Shown: positions 46,097 through 55,902, counted from the stretch's first letter. The stretch is 64,000 nucleotides of DNA from Chryseobacterium sp. G0162 (GCF_003815715.1 NZ_CP033922.1:496001-560000), one strand, 5' to 3'. The notes: a model not told the origin generated them from the sequence alone. Translations and numbers: made by a program.

Positions 46097-46645
46097 TTAT
46101 ATATTCCTTAAAACTCTTTCTGCCTGAGCTATATGTCTGGCATTATGATAGATCACAAAACGGAAAGTATCTCCCAATTTCAAGGTTATTAATTTTGAAA
46201 TACTGATCGCTGTTTTTGTTTTTTCCAGATTGATAGTGCTTGCTTTGTCCAATAGATCAAGTAATTGTTCTTGTTGTTTTATGAATTCATTCACCACCTC
46301 TTTATTCAATTGGCTGTGAATGGGGTTCATCGCCTTAAGGGTGTTCATCTTATTGAGTTTATCTTTGGGAAGCATACTTTTAGCAAAATAGTTCCCAAGA
46401 ATTCCTGGTTTAAAATCAGATTTTGAGCTTGTTTTTGAAGAAGAAATCCTATGGGAAATTTCAGGGATATAAAAGGTTCCGTAGCGGTTGAGATGTTCAA
46501 GACATTCCAGTACACTCCAGCTATCAGTATCCATTCTGAAATTCAGATCATTGTCTGACTTCAACAAAAGAGTTTCAGCACATTGTAAATGTTGTCCGGT
46601 TCTGTCTTTTAACTCCTCTAATAAAGTTATGGTTGAAATTTTCAT
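46097..46645 (-). CDS. DinB-like protein
   Basis: A 182-residue four-helix-bundle protein of the DinB/YfiT type: SWSVLECLEHLNRYGTFYIP carries the first His ligand and FVIYHNARHIAQAERVLRNI the two later His. Such proteins bind a metal and act on small thiols or as stress hydrolases; DNA-damage induction is typical. It stands next to the ogt gene. Confidence 0.87.
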   Translation of the reverse strand: MKISTITLLEELKDRTGQHLQCAETLLLKSDNDLNFRMDTDSWSVLECLEHLNRYGTFYIPEISHRISSSKTSSKSDFKPGILGNYFAKSMLPKDKLNKMNTLKAMNPIHSQLNKEVVNEFIKQQEQLLDLLDKASTINLEKTKTAISISKLITLKLGDTFRFVIYHNARHIAQAERVLRNI

Positions 46646-46698
46646 TATTGCTTTTTTGCAAATTTCCGGATTGGTTTATTCTTAAATATTGATTGAAC

Positions 46699-47217
46699 TC
46701 AAGATTTTTTAAGCCTGGATAACGTTTCAGGTGACATTCTGAGATAATTGGCAATATATTTATTGGGTACTTCCTGAAATAACTTCGGACTCCGTTTTAA
46801 TACTCTTTCAAAACGTTCACTGGGAGCATTAATTAATAAGTCTTTTTCTCTTTCCAGCTGTTGCAATACAAGATCCTCCAAAACACTCATCCAAAATTCC
46901 ATATGCTCTTCCCTAGAATGAATAAATTCATAGAAATCCTTTTTTGAAGCCACTTTTACAATAGTCTTCTTAATCGCCTGAATATAAAGCTCCGATGGTT
47001 TCCCGGAAAGAAAAGAGTCCAGAGAAACAATAATATTTCCTGTATATCCGAAACGGATAATCCTTTCTTCATTGTCATCCGTCATGAAGATCCTCACACT
47101 CCCCTTTTCTATAAAATAAATCTGGGTATCTGTACTTCCCGAGATCTTCAGAAACTCATTCCGTTTAAATTCCTTATGCTCCCAATGAATTCCGCTTTGA
47201 AGTAATTTTTCAACCAT
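46699..47217 (-). CDS. Crp/Fnr-family transcriptional regulator
   Basis: A 172-residue protein with an N-terminal cNMP-binding-like domain (IYFIEKGSVRIFMTDDNEER) and a short C-terminal helix-turn-helix (VPNKYIANYLRMSPETLSRL). Fits the flavobacterial short Crp class that usually does not bind cAMP. It reads toward the DinB and Ogt genes and could regulate them. Confidence 0.86.
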   Translation of the reverse strand: MVEKLLQSGIHWEHKEFKRNEFLKISGSTDTQIYFIEKGSVRIFMTDDNEERIIRFGYTGNIIVSLDSFLSGKPSELYIQAIKKTIVKVASKKDFYEFIHSREEHMEFWMSVLEDLVLQQLEREKDLLINAPSERFERVLKRSPKLFQEVPNKYIANYLRMSPETLSRLKKS

Positions 47218-47447
47218 TTCATTTTAGTATTTGGTGTTCCAAAGATAATGGGTAATTTTAAAGGTTTAAACACCATCACGAATAATGCTCAAAAAAACAA
47301 GTTTCTTATTGCTTTTTTCCGCTGGATTTTTTAACATGAAAACTCAGCCAATCATTCCTTACCAGAATATAAAGCATCATAACATTGTAAAAAGATTTGA
47401 ACATATATTATTCTGAAACTGACTATAAATTCTAAACTTTCTTAATA

Positions 47448-48452
47448 ATGAAGATTAATACAGCCTTAGTGCTTTTATGCTCACAACTGATAATAATCAG
47501 CTGTAAAAAGGACGATAAGAAACCGGCCCAGAATCAACCAACTATCGTAAAAGATTCTGTAAAAACGGCCACAACAGAAGAGGAAATAGATTTTAAGAAT
47601 TTTCATATTTTCAACGTTTCTACCATGCAGCGAAAGGATCTTATGGATACCTTTATCTCAGTTTCTGACATTTATAATGAGAAGAATGCTGTTCCGATGG
47701 ATATTCTAAAAAAACAAAAGGAGCTTCCCTTTGAAAAGATCTCTTATATTGAACTGGATGGTACCTACAGAAAAAAAATGCTGGATGGCATTCACATTAC
47801 TGAAAATGATTCACTGTACCTTTATAACTACGAAACCAATAAGCTGCAAAAAATTCCTGTCAATAAATTAAAGGCAATAGCTTATCTCTCTCCTTACACT
47901 GTAGAAGGAGATGAAGTGGATTCGGATTCTTATATGATGGGATTTCAGGTTGACACTCAAAAAGGCACTGATATTTTTGATAAGTATATGAATGTGATTG
48001 CCTATTTCGGAAGCAAAAGTCCATTTGTAGAAAATCAAATGAAGATGATTAAATGGGAGAAAGCGGGTCCTGATATTCAGAAAAAATATTTTCCGGGTTC
48101 AACCCTTAAATACGGTGGTACTTATCAATATAAATATGGAAACCTTACCTATTATGTGCAGGATCTTCTTGAAGAATATGGTACTGAGGAACGTAAATTA
48201 GTGGTCATCAATGACCATAATGAAAAAATATTTGAGAAAACATTTACCATTGAGGATGGTGCAGAGTTTAATCCTCTGGAAAAAACAGGAAGTGAGGAAA
48301 CCAATTATTATGCCCAGTGGACCGGTATTCTTTTTAAAGGAAAAGCACCTGTGGTTTTTAATTTTACTGCACCTTCTTTCGGATGCCCTGTCATTACATT
48401 TCTAGATAAAGAAAAAACCGAGCTTAGCATTAATTGCGATAACAGACATTAA
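47448..48452 (+). CDS. Hypothetical lipoprotein
   Basis: A 334-residue protein with lipoprotein signal (lipobox IIISC, Cys19) and a Lys/Asp-rich linker (KKDDKKPAQN). The mature part is a beta-rich domain of unknown fold with few Cys. No motif recognised. It is convergent with the esterase and shares the terminator at 48490-48524. Confidence 0.72.
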   Translation: MKINTALVLLCSQLIIISCKKDDKKPAQNQPTIVKDSVKTATTEEEIDFKNFHIFNVSTMQRKDLMDTFISVSDIYNEKNAVPMDILKKQKELPFEKISYIELDGTYRKKMLDGIHITENDSLYLYNYETNKLQKIPVNKLKAIAYLSPYTVEGDEVDSDSYMMGFQVDTQKGTDIFDKYMNVIAYFGSKSPFVENQMKMIKWEKAGPDIQKKYFPGSTLKYGGTYQYKYGNLTYYVQDLLEEYGTEERKLVVINDHNEKIFEKTFTIEDGAEFNPLEKTGSEETNYYAQWTGILFKGKAPVVFNFTAPSFGCPVITFLDKEKTELSINCDNRH

Positions 48453-48489
48453 TCCCAGGGAAATCTATTAACGATGTATAAAAATAAAA

Positions 48490-48524
48490 ATGGGGTACAT
48501 TGAATTTAAATCAATCTACCCCAT
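48490..48524. terminator. Bidirectional terminator between convergent genes
   Basis: The stem ATGGGGTACATTGA (48490-48503) pairs with TCAATCTACCCCAT (48511-48524) with one mismatch. T-rich sequence flanks it on the minus strand (TTTTTATTTTT) and less so on plus. Confidence 0.85.
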
Positions 48525-48552
48525 ATTTCATCCTATATACAGTATATTTCAA

Positions 48553-49608
48553 TTATTTAACCTTAGGATAAAGTTTGTTTTTAAGGTTCATAAAATAAGT
48601 TTCAGATTCTTTGAAATCATTACTTTTCATAAATTTAAGAACTACATTCAGATAGGATTCTGAAGGTTTGAATTCTGCCCCCATTTTTTCAGAGAATGTT
48701 TTATATTCAGTTTCCAATAAAGATGGATTCTTAGCAATCTGCTTAATATCTGTTCTGAAACCTTTGAATATAAATTTTAAAGCTTCATAATTTCCAGGAT
48801 AAGAAACGGTTCCATGTGTTTCGCCTTCAAAAAAACGGTGTTTGTAGTTCAGAGTCCCATTTTTCTCTACGATCCCTTTAAACTTCTCAATGGCTTGTGT
48901 CATATCAGAATTCCAGTTTTTCTGCTGTTCTTCATTATCAGCCTGAGAAACGTATAAAGATTTGTGAGTAGGAAACTTTTTATTTTTTTCCAGATAATTT
49001 TGTGTTCTTGAAATCGTTACTTCATTATCCCACCATAAACTCGGATCATTGGCTACAAATGCATTGAAATATTCCGGATGGGTAAGAAAAGTATTGATAG
49101 CAAACAAGCCGCCAAATGAATGTCCCACCAAAACAGAATACTCCTGTGTTCTGTAGTTTTTACTGATGAAAGGCTTCAGTTCGTTCTGCATGAATTTTAC
49201 AAAGTTTTCGCTTCCGCCACTGTCCGCAAAAAGCGTTACTGTAGGATTTACCGGACTTTTCTTTTGTGATTTTGTAGGGGTAAGATCTCTTGTGCGTTCT
49301 GTATTTTTAATTCCCACAACAATACATTCCGGAATATCAGCATAAGGAGTTCTCGCGATAAAATCCGTTAATCCCGTATAGTATTCAAAGTTAATTTCAC
49401 CGTCTAAAAGATAGATAACCGGATATTTTGCCGGATTGATGGTGGTATCCATGTATGTTTTAGGCAGATGAACCCAGATTTCCCTGTTCTCATTCAAAAC
49501 CTTCGAAAATAAAGTCTGCTTCTCTCCTATTATAAGCTTTTCCTGAGCTTTTCCCAATGTGAAAAATGAAAATACAAATAGATATAAAATTTTAAACCAA
49601 TTGTTCAT
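48553..49608 (-). CDS. Fes/IroE-like siderophore esterase
   Basis: A 351-residue exported alpha/beta hydrolase: signal peptide (about 1-21), YPVIYLLDGEINF, nucleophile elbow SVLVGHSFGGLFAI and late ETHGTVSYPG carrying the catalytic His. Closest to the enterobactin-esterase-like COG2819 group. With the receptor and PepSY gene it forms an iron-siderophore cluster, so it probably releases iron from a siderophore by hydrolysis. It overlaps the PepSY gene by 17 bp. Confidence 0.83.
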   Translation of the reverse strand: MNNWFKILYLFVFSFFTLGKAQEKLIIGEKQTLFSKVLNENREIWVHLPKTYMDTTINPAKYPVIYLLDGEINFEYYTGLTDFIARTPYADIPECIVVGIKNTERTRDLTPTKSQKKSPVNPTVTLFADSGGSENFVKFMQNELKPFISKNYRTQEYSVLVGHSFGGLFAINTFLTHPEYFNAFVANDPSLWWDNEVTISRTQNYLEKNKKFPTHKSLYVSQADNEEQQKNWNSDMTQAIEKFKGIVEKNGTLNYKHRFFEGETHGTVSYPGNYEALKFIFKGFRTDIKQIAKNPSLLETEYKTFSEKMGAEFKPSESYLNVVLKFMKSNDFKESETYFMNLKNKLYPKVK

Positions 49609-50866
49609 GATGTGATTCTTTTCTGTGTTGATGAATATTTTTAACTTCTTTTCCTTTTTTTCCTGATTTATTTCTTCTTCCCCACCAGATTAAAAATCCG
49701 GTAACCGGAAGGCTGGTACAGATAATCCCGATAACGAATGTGAAGATTTTCCCGAACATTCCCCCCCAATATCCTACATGCAGATCAAAATTCATATGCT
49801 CAATCACTTCATGCATCAGAACTTCTTTTGGGTAATTAATTTCGTCTCCAGTATACTTATTGACTTCTTTACTTTTCCCGTCTACAATACTTTTTAAGCC
49901 TATAAATTTAGCAGCTACCACATTGTAAACGGTGGAAGAATCCTTACGGGGTACACTCATTCTGACTTGCTTTGCCTGGGGAATTTCTTTCAAACTTCTG
50001 TCAATAAAATCAGTGAAAGACAATGCTTTTTTATCAGGATCAAATTTCGGCTCATACTTTTCTGCAATCTTGTGAGCATCAGCAACTCCTCCAAAGGCAG
50101 CCTGGGTAAGATCTGTCAAAATTTTATAAGCCATAATCAGCCCTGTAATTGTAATAAAAACTGCTGGTAACAGAGAATAAAATCCGAAAACATTATGGAA
50201 ATCGTAATTCTTTCTGCGCCATTTTGTACCTGATTTAATCTTAAATGCGGTTGTTCTTGTTGTTTTGTTCCATTTTTTTGGCCACCAAAGAATCAGTCCA
50301 CCGATCAATTGAATAAAAAATATAATAGAAGCTACTCCTACTACTGTTTTTCCGAATTTACCTGCTAATAGTTGGGCATGAATATGAGCTACCACATAGA
50401 AAAACTCATAACTTTTTGTAGAGCCCATTACTTTTCCGGTGTAAGGATCAAGATAATGATAAGCAAAAACACCTCTCGGGCCCCGTCCTTTCCCTTTGGG
50501 TTTCTCCGCTTTTTCAGCATTTTTATCTTTAGGAGGTTTCGTAGCAGAGGCTACGCGGAATGTTCGGTCTGCTTCCCTGTAAGTATCAAAGTAAAAAGCT
50601 TTTCTGTCCGGAACCTGTTCATGAAATTTAACCAGTAATTCTTCCGGTGTCATTTTTTTTGCATTCACTGGAGCCTGAACATATTTGGCACTTCCTGCAC
50701 AAAGGTCAACAATCTCATCACAAAAGACGAAAACCGTTCCGGAAAGCGTAACGGTAAGTACAATAATCCCGGAAACAAGTCCGAGCCAGAGATGGAGCCA
50801 TCCTGTAATTCTTTTGGTCAGGGATTTTCCCTGTTTTTTCTTGGAGTTCGTTTTTTTATTTTCCAT
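49592..50866 (-). CDS. PepSY-associated membrane protein
   Basis: 424 residues from ATG 50866; an in-frame upstream extension overlaps a dispersed repeat and is unlikely. Four membrane helices (for example LWLGLVSGIIVLTVTLSGTV near 30) and PepSY domains with the segment HAQLLAGKFGKTVVGV. Such proteins help reduce or release iron from siderophores at the inner membrane. Part of the siderophore cluster. Confidence 0.87.
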   Translation of the reverse strand: MENKKTNSKKKQGKSLTKRITGWLHLWLGLVSGIIVLTVTLSGTVFVFCDEIVDLCAGSAKYVQAPVNAKKMTPEELLVKFHEQVPDRKAFYFDTYREADRTFRVASATKPPKDKNAEKAEKPKGKGRGPRGVFAYHYLDPYTGKVMGSTKSYEFFYVVAHIHAQLLAGKFGKTVVGVASIIFFIQLIGGLILWWPKKWNKTTRTTAFKIKSGTKWRRKNYDFHNVFGFYSLLPAVFITITGLIMAYKILTDLTQAAFGGVADAHKIAEKYEPKFDPDKKALSFTDFIDRSLKEIPQAKQVRMSVPRKDSSTVYNVVAAKFIGLKSIVDGKSKEVNKYTGDEINYPKEVLMHEVIEHMNFDLHVGYWGGMFGKIFTFVIGIICTSLPVTGFLIWWGRRNKSGKKGKEVKNIHQHRKESHHEQLV

Positions 50867-50907
50867 ATCTAAAAAGGTTGCCTTTGGAGTATCATTGTTG
50901 GAAAACG

Positions 50908-50965
50908 CAAGGCGCAAAGATTTTATCTCTCGCAGATTTCACAGATTACGCTAATGATTGAAAAT
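50908..50965. repeat. Dispersed intergenic repeat unit
   Basis: The text GGCGCAAAGATTTTATCTCT then GCAGATTTCACAGATTACGC (50932-50951) has the look of a repetitive intergenic unit (adjacent AGATTTC/AGATTAC motifs) of flavobacterial genomes. It lies between the receptor and PepSY genes. Confidence 0.4.
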
Positions 50966-51108
50966 CAATATCATAACCTATTTAAATTTGTAAAAATCAA
51001 TATACCGATGGACTATTTTGCTGCTGAAAATCTTTGTTCTTTTAACGCCGTTGCGTTATTCCAATCAACTTTAAGTTTGAGACAACTTGTTTTTGTTTTT
51101 AAAAAAGA

Positions 51109-53280
51109 TTAGAATTTAAATGCAAAATTGGCCAGGAATTCTCTTGGTTTTTGTGGTTGTCCGTAGAAGTTCCAGTACATTTGGTTCAAAGCATTGTTCA
51201 TCTTCAGACCGATTCTGTATTTTTTCTTATCATAGAAAACTGTGGCTCCTACTGTCGTATAGGACGGTGCAAGGAAATGGTTTGTGATATTGATATACGT
51301 TTTATCTACAAAATTGAATCCTGCCCCGAAGCCAAGACCTTCATAGGTTCCATCCATTATTTTATAACTTGTCCATAGATTTGCCACATGTTTAGGCGCC
51401 CATGCCACTCTCTTTCCTGCATCTTTACTTCTGTCATCATAGCGGTTATCATTAAATCCATATCCTCCTACGATGTTCCATCCTTTTACCGGATTGATTA
51501 CGATATCTACTTCAAGCCCCTGGTTTTTAATATTACCGTCCTGTCTGCTTCCCAAACCTCCCGGATCTAAAATGACTCTATTTTTAACTCTCATGTTATA
51601 ATAAGAAATGGTTGATAATAATTTTTTACCAAACAGATCTAATTTGAATCCGGCCTCAAACTGATTCCCCTGTTCCGGATCCCATTTGGTAAGAACACCA
51701 TCCTGATTAGGTCCTGGAGCAATATTTTTAAATCCGTTCACATAGTTGGCAAAGAATGAAATTTCATCTTTTTTAATTTCATACACTAAACCAAATTTTG
51801 GAGAGAATTGAGTCTGGCTATATCCTTCGGTTCCGGCTACTCCATTTCTTTTAATATCTTCATTTTTGTAATGATCCATTCTTAAACTTGCCATTACAAG
51901 AAAATTATCTGTAACATTTAACACATTAGAAACATAGGCACTGTATGTACTGTATTGAGAAATTTCATATTTCGTAGCGGTTCTTGGTAGTTTTTTCACC
52001 ACATCACGGGAAATAGGAGTCCAATCGGAAGTAGCATTCAATGCAACAATATCATTTCCTTTTTCAGTACCGTAATTTTCTCCAATTACTCCATTCAGAG
52101 GATAAGGAGCAAAAGCTGAGTTTGTATTTTTACCTACTGTAAATACCGGATATTGATTTTTGCTGGTCTGCTGGAAATAATCTAACCCTACTACCAAACG
52201 GTTTCTTAAGCCTCCGATTTTAAAATCACCAATAAAATTCTGCTGAATATTATCTGTGGTAATCTTATAATTGTCAAACGGTCGGATACTTCTGCTCACC
52301 CTGTTATTATCCATATAGTTTAAGACCAAAAAGATAGATTCTTTCTCATTAGCTTCTCCTCTTTGGTAAGATGTTCTGGAAGTCCATTGGTCGTTAAATT
52401 TATGCGTAACTTCAGCCATCGTCACAAAATTGGTTCTTTTTGAGCCCACATCATTACTGGTAAATGATCTGCCATGAATTGCAGAAAGATCTTTCATTGA
52501 GTGAAGGGTCAGTTTTTCAGATTGTCTCACGTAGGCATTCAATGTTTTCTCCGGTGCATGGAATTCTGTATCTAAGGTTACTGTAGTTTTATCACTTACC
52601 TTGTATAGGATACTTCCTGAAAAGAATACTCCTTTATTATATCCTGCATCCTGAAAAGAATCCTGTGAATAACCGGCTACGTTGAATCTTGCCAATGCTG
52701 TTTTTTCTTTATTCAAAGGAGTATTCACATCTGCTGTGATTCTGTTCATTCCCCAGCTTCCAGTGGTATAGTTAATAATTCCACCAAAGTTTTCCTGTGG
52801 TTTTTTGGTCACTATATTCACAACTCCGCCATAATTGGCCAAAGTTCCTCCAAATAAGGTTCCTGATGGTCCTTTGATGACCTCTACTCTTTCAATATTC
52901 GCTATTTCCGACTGTACTCTTGGGTTTTGGATTAATCCATTTCTGAAACTGGCATTCGAGCTGAATCCTCTCAGAAAAATGTCATTTCCACTGTCGTTAA
53001 CACTATTGCTTACCACCACTCCCGGAGCAGATGCCATAGCTGTATTAAAATCTGTAGCATTCATCTCACTGATAATCTCTTTAGGAACAAGATTGTAAAC
53101 CGTTGGATTTTCAAGGTTCTCCAATGGAAGTCTTGCTACTGATTCGGATTTTTTGGTTCTGTAATTGTGGGTTCCCTGAAGGGAAACGGACTGGATTTCG
53201 GCTACTTTAAGGGTATCACTTTCCTGTGCACTTAACATGGTGACTGCTAATAATGATGCAGAAATAATAGTTTTTTTCAT
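51109..53280 (-). CDS. TonB-dependent siderophore receptor
   Basis: A 723-residue outer-membrane receptor: signal peptide (about 1-18), TonB-box-like AEIQSVSLQG, plug (about 60-160; IFLRGFSSNASFRNG and VEVIKGPSGTLFGG), barrel and terminal Phe (FLANFAFKF). The text is of the ferrichrome/siderophore type. Together with the PepSY and esterase genes downstream it is an iron uptake unit. It is driven by a promoter that contains a Fur-like palindrome. Confidence 0.92.
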   Translation of the reverse strand: MKKTIISASLLAVTMLSAQESDTLKVAEIQSVSLQGTHNYRTKKSESVARLPLENLENPTVYNLVPKEIISEMNATDFNTAMASAPGVVVSNSVNDSGNDIFLRGFSSNASFRNGLIQNPRVQSEIANIERVEVIKGPSGTLFGGTLANYGGVVNIVTKKPQENFGGIINYTTGSWGMNRITADVNTPLNKEKTALARFNVAGYSQDSFQDAGYNKGVFFSGSILYKVSDKTTVTLDTEFHAPEKTLNAYVRQSEKLTLHSMKDLSAIHGRSFTSNDVGSKRTNFVTMAEVTHKFNDQWTSRTSYQRGEANEKESIFLVLNYMDNNRVSRSIRPFDNYKITTDNIQQNFIGDFKIGGLRNRLVVGLDYFQQTSKNQYPVFTVGKNTNSAFAPYPLNGVIGENYGTEKGNDIVALNATSDWTPISRDVVKKLPRTATKYEISQYSTYSAYVSNVLNVTDNFLVMASLRMDHYKNEDIKRNGVAGTEGYSQTQFSPKFGLVYEIKKDEISFFANYVNGFKNIAPGPNQDGVLTKWDPEQGNQFEAGFKLDLFGKKLLSTISYYNMRVKNRVILDPGGLGSRQDGNIKNQGLEVDIVINPVKGWNIVGGYGFNDNRYDDRSKDAGKRVAWAPKHVANLWTSYKIMDGTYEGLGFGAGFNFVDKTYINITNHFLAPSYTTVGATVFYDKKKYRIGLKMNNALNQMYWNFYGQPQKPREFLANFAFKF

Positions 53281-53303
53281 TTTTATAATTAAGCTTAGTG
53301 CCG

Positions 53304-53340
53304 CAAAATTACTTTATTTTTATTAATTCTAAATAAAAAT
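53304..53340 (-). promoter_or_regulatory. Promoter with Fur-like palindrome for the siderophore receptor
   Basis: On the minus strand TAATTTTG (53304-53311) is a -7 box. Immediately upstream is an interrupted 25-bp inverted repeat (53316-53340), outer arms ATTTTTATT/AATAAAAAT, whose first half reads ATTTAGAATTA, like the Fur-box half in Bacteroidetes. A repressor bound here would cover the promoter. The upstream TTTG is degenerate. Confidence 0.6.
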
Positions 53341-53384
53341 ATGACACAAATCATAAAATTGAAATTTTGGCAAAGGCCATCAAT

Positions 53385-53414
53385 AAAGGGTTTCCGGAAA
53401 ACCGAAAACCCTTT
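53385..53414 (-). terminator. Terminator after the gene at 53481
   Basis: The stem AAAGGGTTTCCGG (53385-53397) pairs with CCGAAAACCCTTT (53402-53414), one mismatch, loop 4 nt. It ends the minus-strand gene at 53481. Confidence 0.8.
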
Positions 53415-53480
53415 ATTTCAATACTGCATACATTCAGCATTGTATGTATATAAATATTTTAACTAAAAATTTCTGTACTT

Positions 53481-53975
53481 TTATACCACAACCATCATAG
53501 ACATATAGTAATTGGCGCAGTGTAATGAGGTCAGTAGAAGTATTTCCTTATTCGGATACTGTTCAAAGTCACCACAAGTACTAATCTGGTATTCATAATT
53601 CAGAAGATTCCATTTAAATTGAGGCTTCATCACCAAGAGTTCCATCCCTACTTTATCGGTAAGCACAAATGAATCTTTGAAAATTCCACGATGCTTGCAC
53701 ACAAAACTTTCTTTTATCCCATCAAAATAGGTCTGCACTATGATTTCCCCATTCCAGTTCATTCTGAATTTCAAAAGAACCTTTTCATTATCTTTCAATT
53801 CAATGGTTGTTCCCCAAAAACCTTTAGGCTCAATCTGATAACTTTGATGGTCGGCCAACTCAATCACAGCATTAAAATTAAACCAACTTTTATAGGTAAT
53901 TTTCCCTGTCAATTTATCATTATGGGTAAGTTCAAAAGATAAAGAATCGTTGGATTTTGCGTAATATTCTGCCAT
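53481..53975 (-). CDS. Hypothetical protein with tubby/LURP-like character
   Basis: A 164-residue cytosolic protein with a repeated beta-strand pattern (KLTGKITYKSWFNFNAVIEL, IELKDNEKVLLKFRMNWNGE, IIVQTYFDG, FKWNLLNYEYQIS) and a hydrophobic C-terminal helix (LLLTSLHCANYYMSMMVVV). The pattern and the final buried helix resemble the tubby C-terminal-like fold. No function can be given. Confidence 0.65.
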   Translation of the reverse strand: MAEYYAKSNDSLSFELTHNDKLTGKITYKSWFNFNAVIELADHQSYQIEPKGFWGTTIELKDNEKVLLKFRMNWNGEIIVQTYFDGIKESFVCKHRGIFKDSFVLTDKVGMELLVMKPQFKWNLLNYEYQISTCGDFEQYPNKEILLLTSLHCANYYMSMMVVV

Positions 53976-54103
53976 GGTTGTTATATAGTTTGGTGAAATT
54001 CGATCAATTTATCATAAAGATTGAATAACGTATTTATGATCCCCTAATTTACAACCTCTTACATAAATCAGCAAAAAAAAATTCAATAGGTTTACCTGTA
54101 CAA

Positions 54104-54940
54104 TTAATTCTCCCCAAACCAGTATTTCCATTTTTCAGTATCAATTCCAAATTTACCTTGCCACCAACGGGCAGGATACCCCACATCATCATTCCTAATC
54201 AGCCTATGCTCTCTTTCCGGATAAGTAATATACTGGTCTGCATACCCAAAATGCTCATCATCATGCAAAACACCAATAACTCCCAAAATTTCCAACACAG
54301 CTACTCTTTCCCCATCATTTGATTTGAATGTTTTGGAAATTCGTTTTTTAAGTTGAGAAACTCTATCGCCAGGTTCTGAAGTTTCAATAATCGTTTTCAA
54401 TTCTTTTAGTATCTTGTCATCATTCTCACAAGGCTTCACTAGAGGGAGTTTTGGAAATTGTTCCAGATCAAATAAGATTTGGATTAAATTATCAAAACAA
54501 GAACCATCTTTATATTTAAAATAATTAATCGTATTAAATTCAATCGGTTCTTCGAATTCGTATGTATGAAGTTCACAGACGGCACAGATGCCTTCATTCG
54601 GAGCCGGACTCGGTGTAAAACTATGCTCCGCTAATGATTTTGCAATACAATAACTTGACAAAAAAGAACGATATTCTAATTGTCTTGTACTTAAACTGTA
54701 AAGAAAAGCGTTTACAACATCCTGTTTTTCAATCTTAGTTACAGCAGCCTTAATTCTTCTGCAAATTTCATCATGATTGATATTTTCCTGTTCATACATT
54801 ACACCATGTTTCTTAGCGTACTCAAAGTTTTCTCTGGTAATATACTGCATATAATGATCCCAGTAAAACCAGTCACTTAAGCTTTCATCCTGAGCAGTTT
54901 TTATGGTTTTGAGTAGAATTTTTATTGCTTTTTCGTCCAT
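54104..54940 (-). CDS. Hypothetical cytosolic protein with a CxxC pair
   Basis: A 278-residue soluble protein. Central ICAVCELHTYEF could bind metal, and the C-terminal YPARWWQGKFGIDTEKWKYW is strikingly Trp-rich. I do not recognise the family. The neighbouring genes are also small and uncharacterised, so the context does not help. Confidence 0.7.
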   Translation of the reverse strand: MDEKAIKILLKTIKTAQDESLSDWFYWDHYMQYITRENFEYAKKHGVMYEQENINHDEICRRIKAAVTKIEKQDVVNAFLYSLSTRQLEYRSFLSSYCIAKSLAEHSFTPSPAPNEGICAVCELHTYEFEEPIEFNTINYFKYKDGSCFDNLIQILFDLEQFPKLPLVKPCENDDKILKELKTIIETSEPGDRVSQLKKRISKTFKSNDGERVAVLEILGVIGVLHDDEHFGYADQYITYPEREHRLIRNDDVGYPARWWQGKFGIDTEKWKYWFGEN

Positions 54941-55008
54941 CTGTTATTGATCATAATGTTACCTATTTTGTTCACCCCCGAAGCAATAAATAGTCAAGCT
55001 ACTATTGA

Positions 55009-55803
55009 TTATTTTGTCTTCAAATATATTCCGTCAATAGTGGCATTCATTCCGAATTGTCCGCTGCATACTCCCTGAGTATACTGAACGACAGCAAATC
55101 CTTTGTAAAACCTGACTCTAAATTCACAATCATCGGCATCTGTCAGTTTGTAGGTAAAATTGGTTGTTTTCAGACTGATGGTGTCATCGTCTATTTGTGC
55201 AAGATTTCTTGCCGGTTCTCCGGTAACGGATGTTATTCCAAAAACAGCTTTTGAATCTGGTAATCTCTTAATTTCCAAATCTCCCTGATATCCTGCTTCA
55301 CTATATTGATAATGATAACGTCCGAACAGATCTTCAACTTTTGTTTCTATTCTTTTTGAAACAAGAGCAGTATCCTTCTTCATAAGGGTAAGAGTAAGCT
55401 CCTTTCTTGTTTTCGGTGAAAACCAACTTCCTTTGAAACCACTTTCCGTTGGCTTTCCGGTAATGACACCAGTTATATTTCCCGATTTTTCAAATTCTAA
55501 AATCCTGTAATTATTATCACTATCAATGGTTCCTACAAGTGTTATTGGTAATTTGTTTTTAGTATTCAGATAGGTAATTTCACCAACAATTACATTTCCA
55601 TCAATCTGGTAATGCATAAACACAGGAGTTTTCCCATCCAAAAATCCTTTCCAGGATATTTCTTTCTCTCCCTGACTTTTTTCTGATGCCAAAGTGACTG
55701 ATTCTTTAGGAATCACAGGATTGGAAGTCTTCTCTTTTTGCTCAGACTTATTACAGGAAACAATCGTCAATAACGGAATGTAAACTAAATATTTGTATTT
55801 CAT
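55009..55803 (-). CDS. Hypothetical lipoprotein
   Basis: A 264-residue protein with lipoprotein signal (lipobox TIVSC, Cys17). The soluble part is beta-rich (VIVGEITYLNTKNKLPITLV, ITGVITGKPTESGFKGSWFS) and could be a lipocalin-like or beta-barrel fold. No motif recognised. Confidence 0.72.
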   Translation of the reverse strand: MKYKYLVYIPLLTIVSCNKSEQKEKTSNPVIPKESVTLASEKSQGEKEISWKGFLDGKTPVFMHYQIDGNVIVGEITYLNTKNKLPITLVGTIDSDNNYRILEFEKSGNITGVITGKPTESGFKGSWFSPKTRKELTLTLMKKDTALVSKRIETKVEDLFGRYHYQYSEAGYQGDLEIKRLPDSKAVFGITSVTGEPARNLAQIDDDTISLKTTNFTYKLTDADDCEFRVRFYKGFAVVQYTQGVCSGQFGMNATIDGIYLKTK

Positions 55804-55869
55804 TTTGGGTGTATTATAAAGTGGTTTTCAAAACTATGGATTATTGTTGATAAAAGAGTTCCGATTTAT

Positions 55870-55902
55870 AAACCTAACAGGTTTCTAAAACCTGTTAGGT
55901 TT
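55870..55902. repeat. Perfect 15-bp palindrome, likely terminator of the gene at 55943
   Basis: AAACCTAACAGGTTT (55870-55884) and AAACCTGTTAGGTTT (55888-55902) are exact inverted repeats around 3 nt. Flanking T or A tracts make it a likely terminator for the minus-strand gene at 55943. Sequences like this recur in Bacteroidetes intergenic regions. Confidence 0.8.

Noticed and set aside
50867..50917. N-terminal extension of the PepSY protein
   Set aside because: It overlaps repeat-like intergenic DNA and begins at a non-ATG codon, while ATG 50866 starts a usual Lys-rich N-terminus before the first helix.
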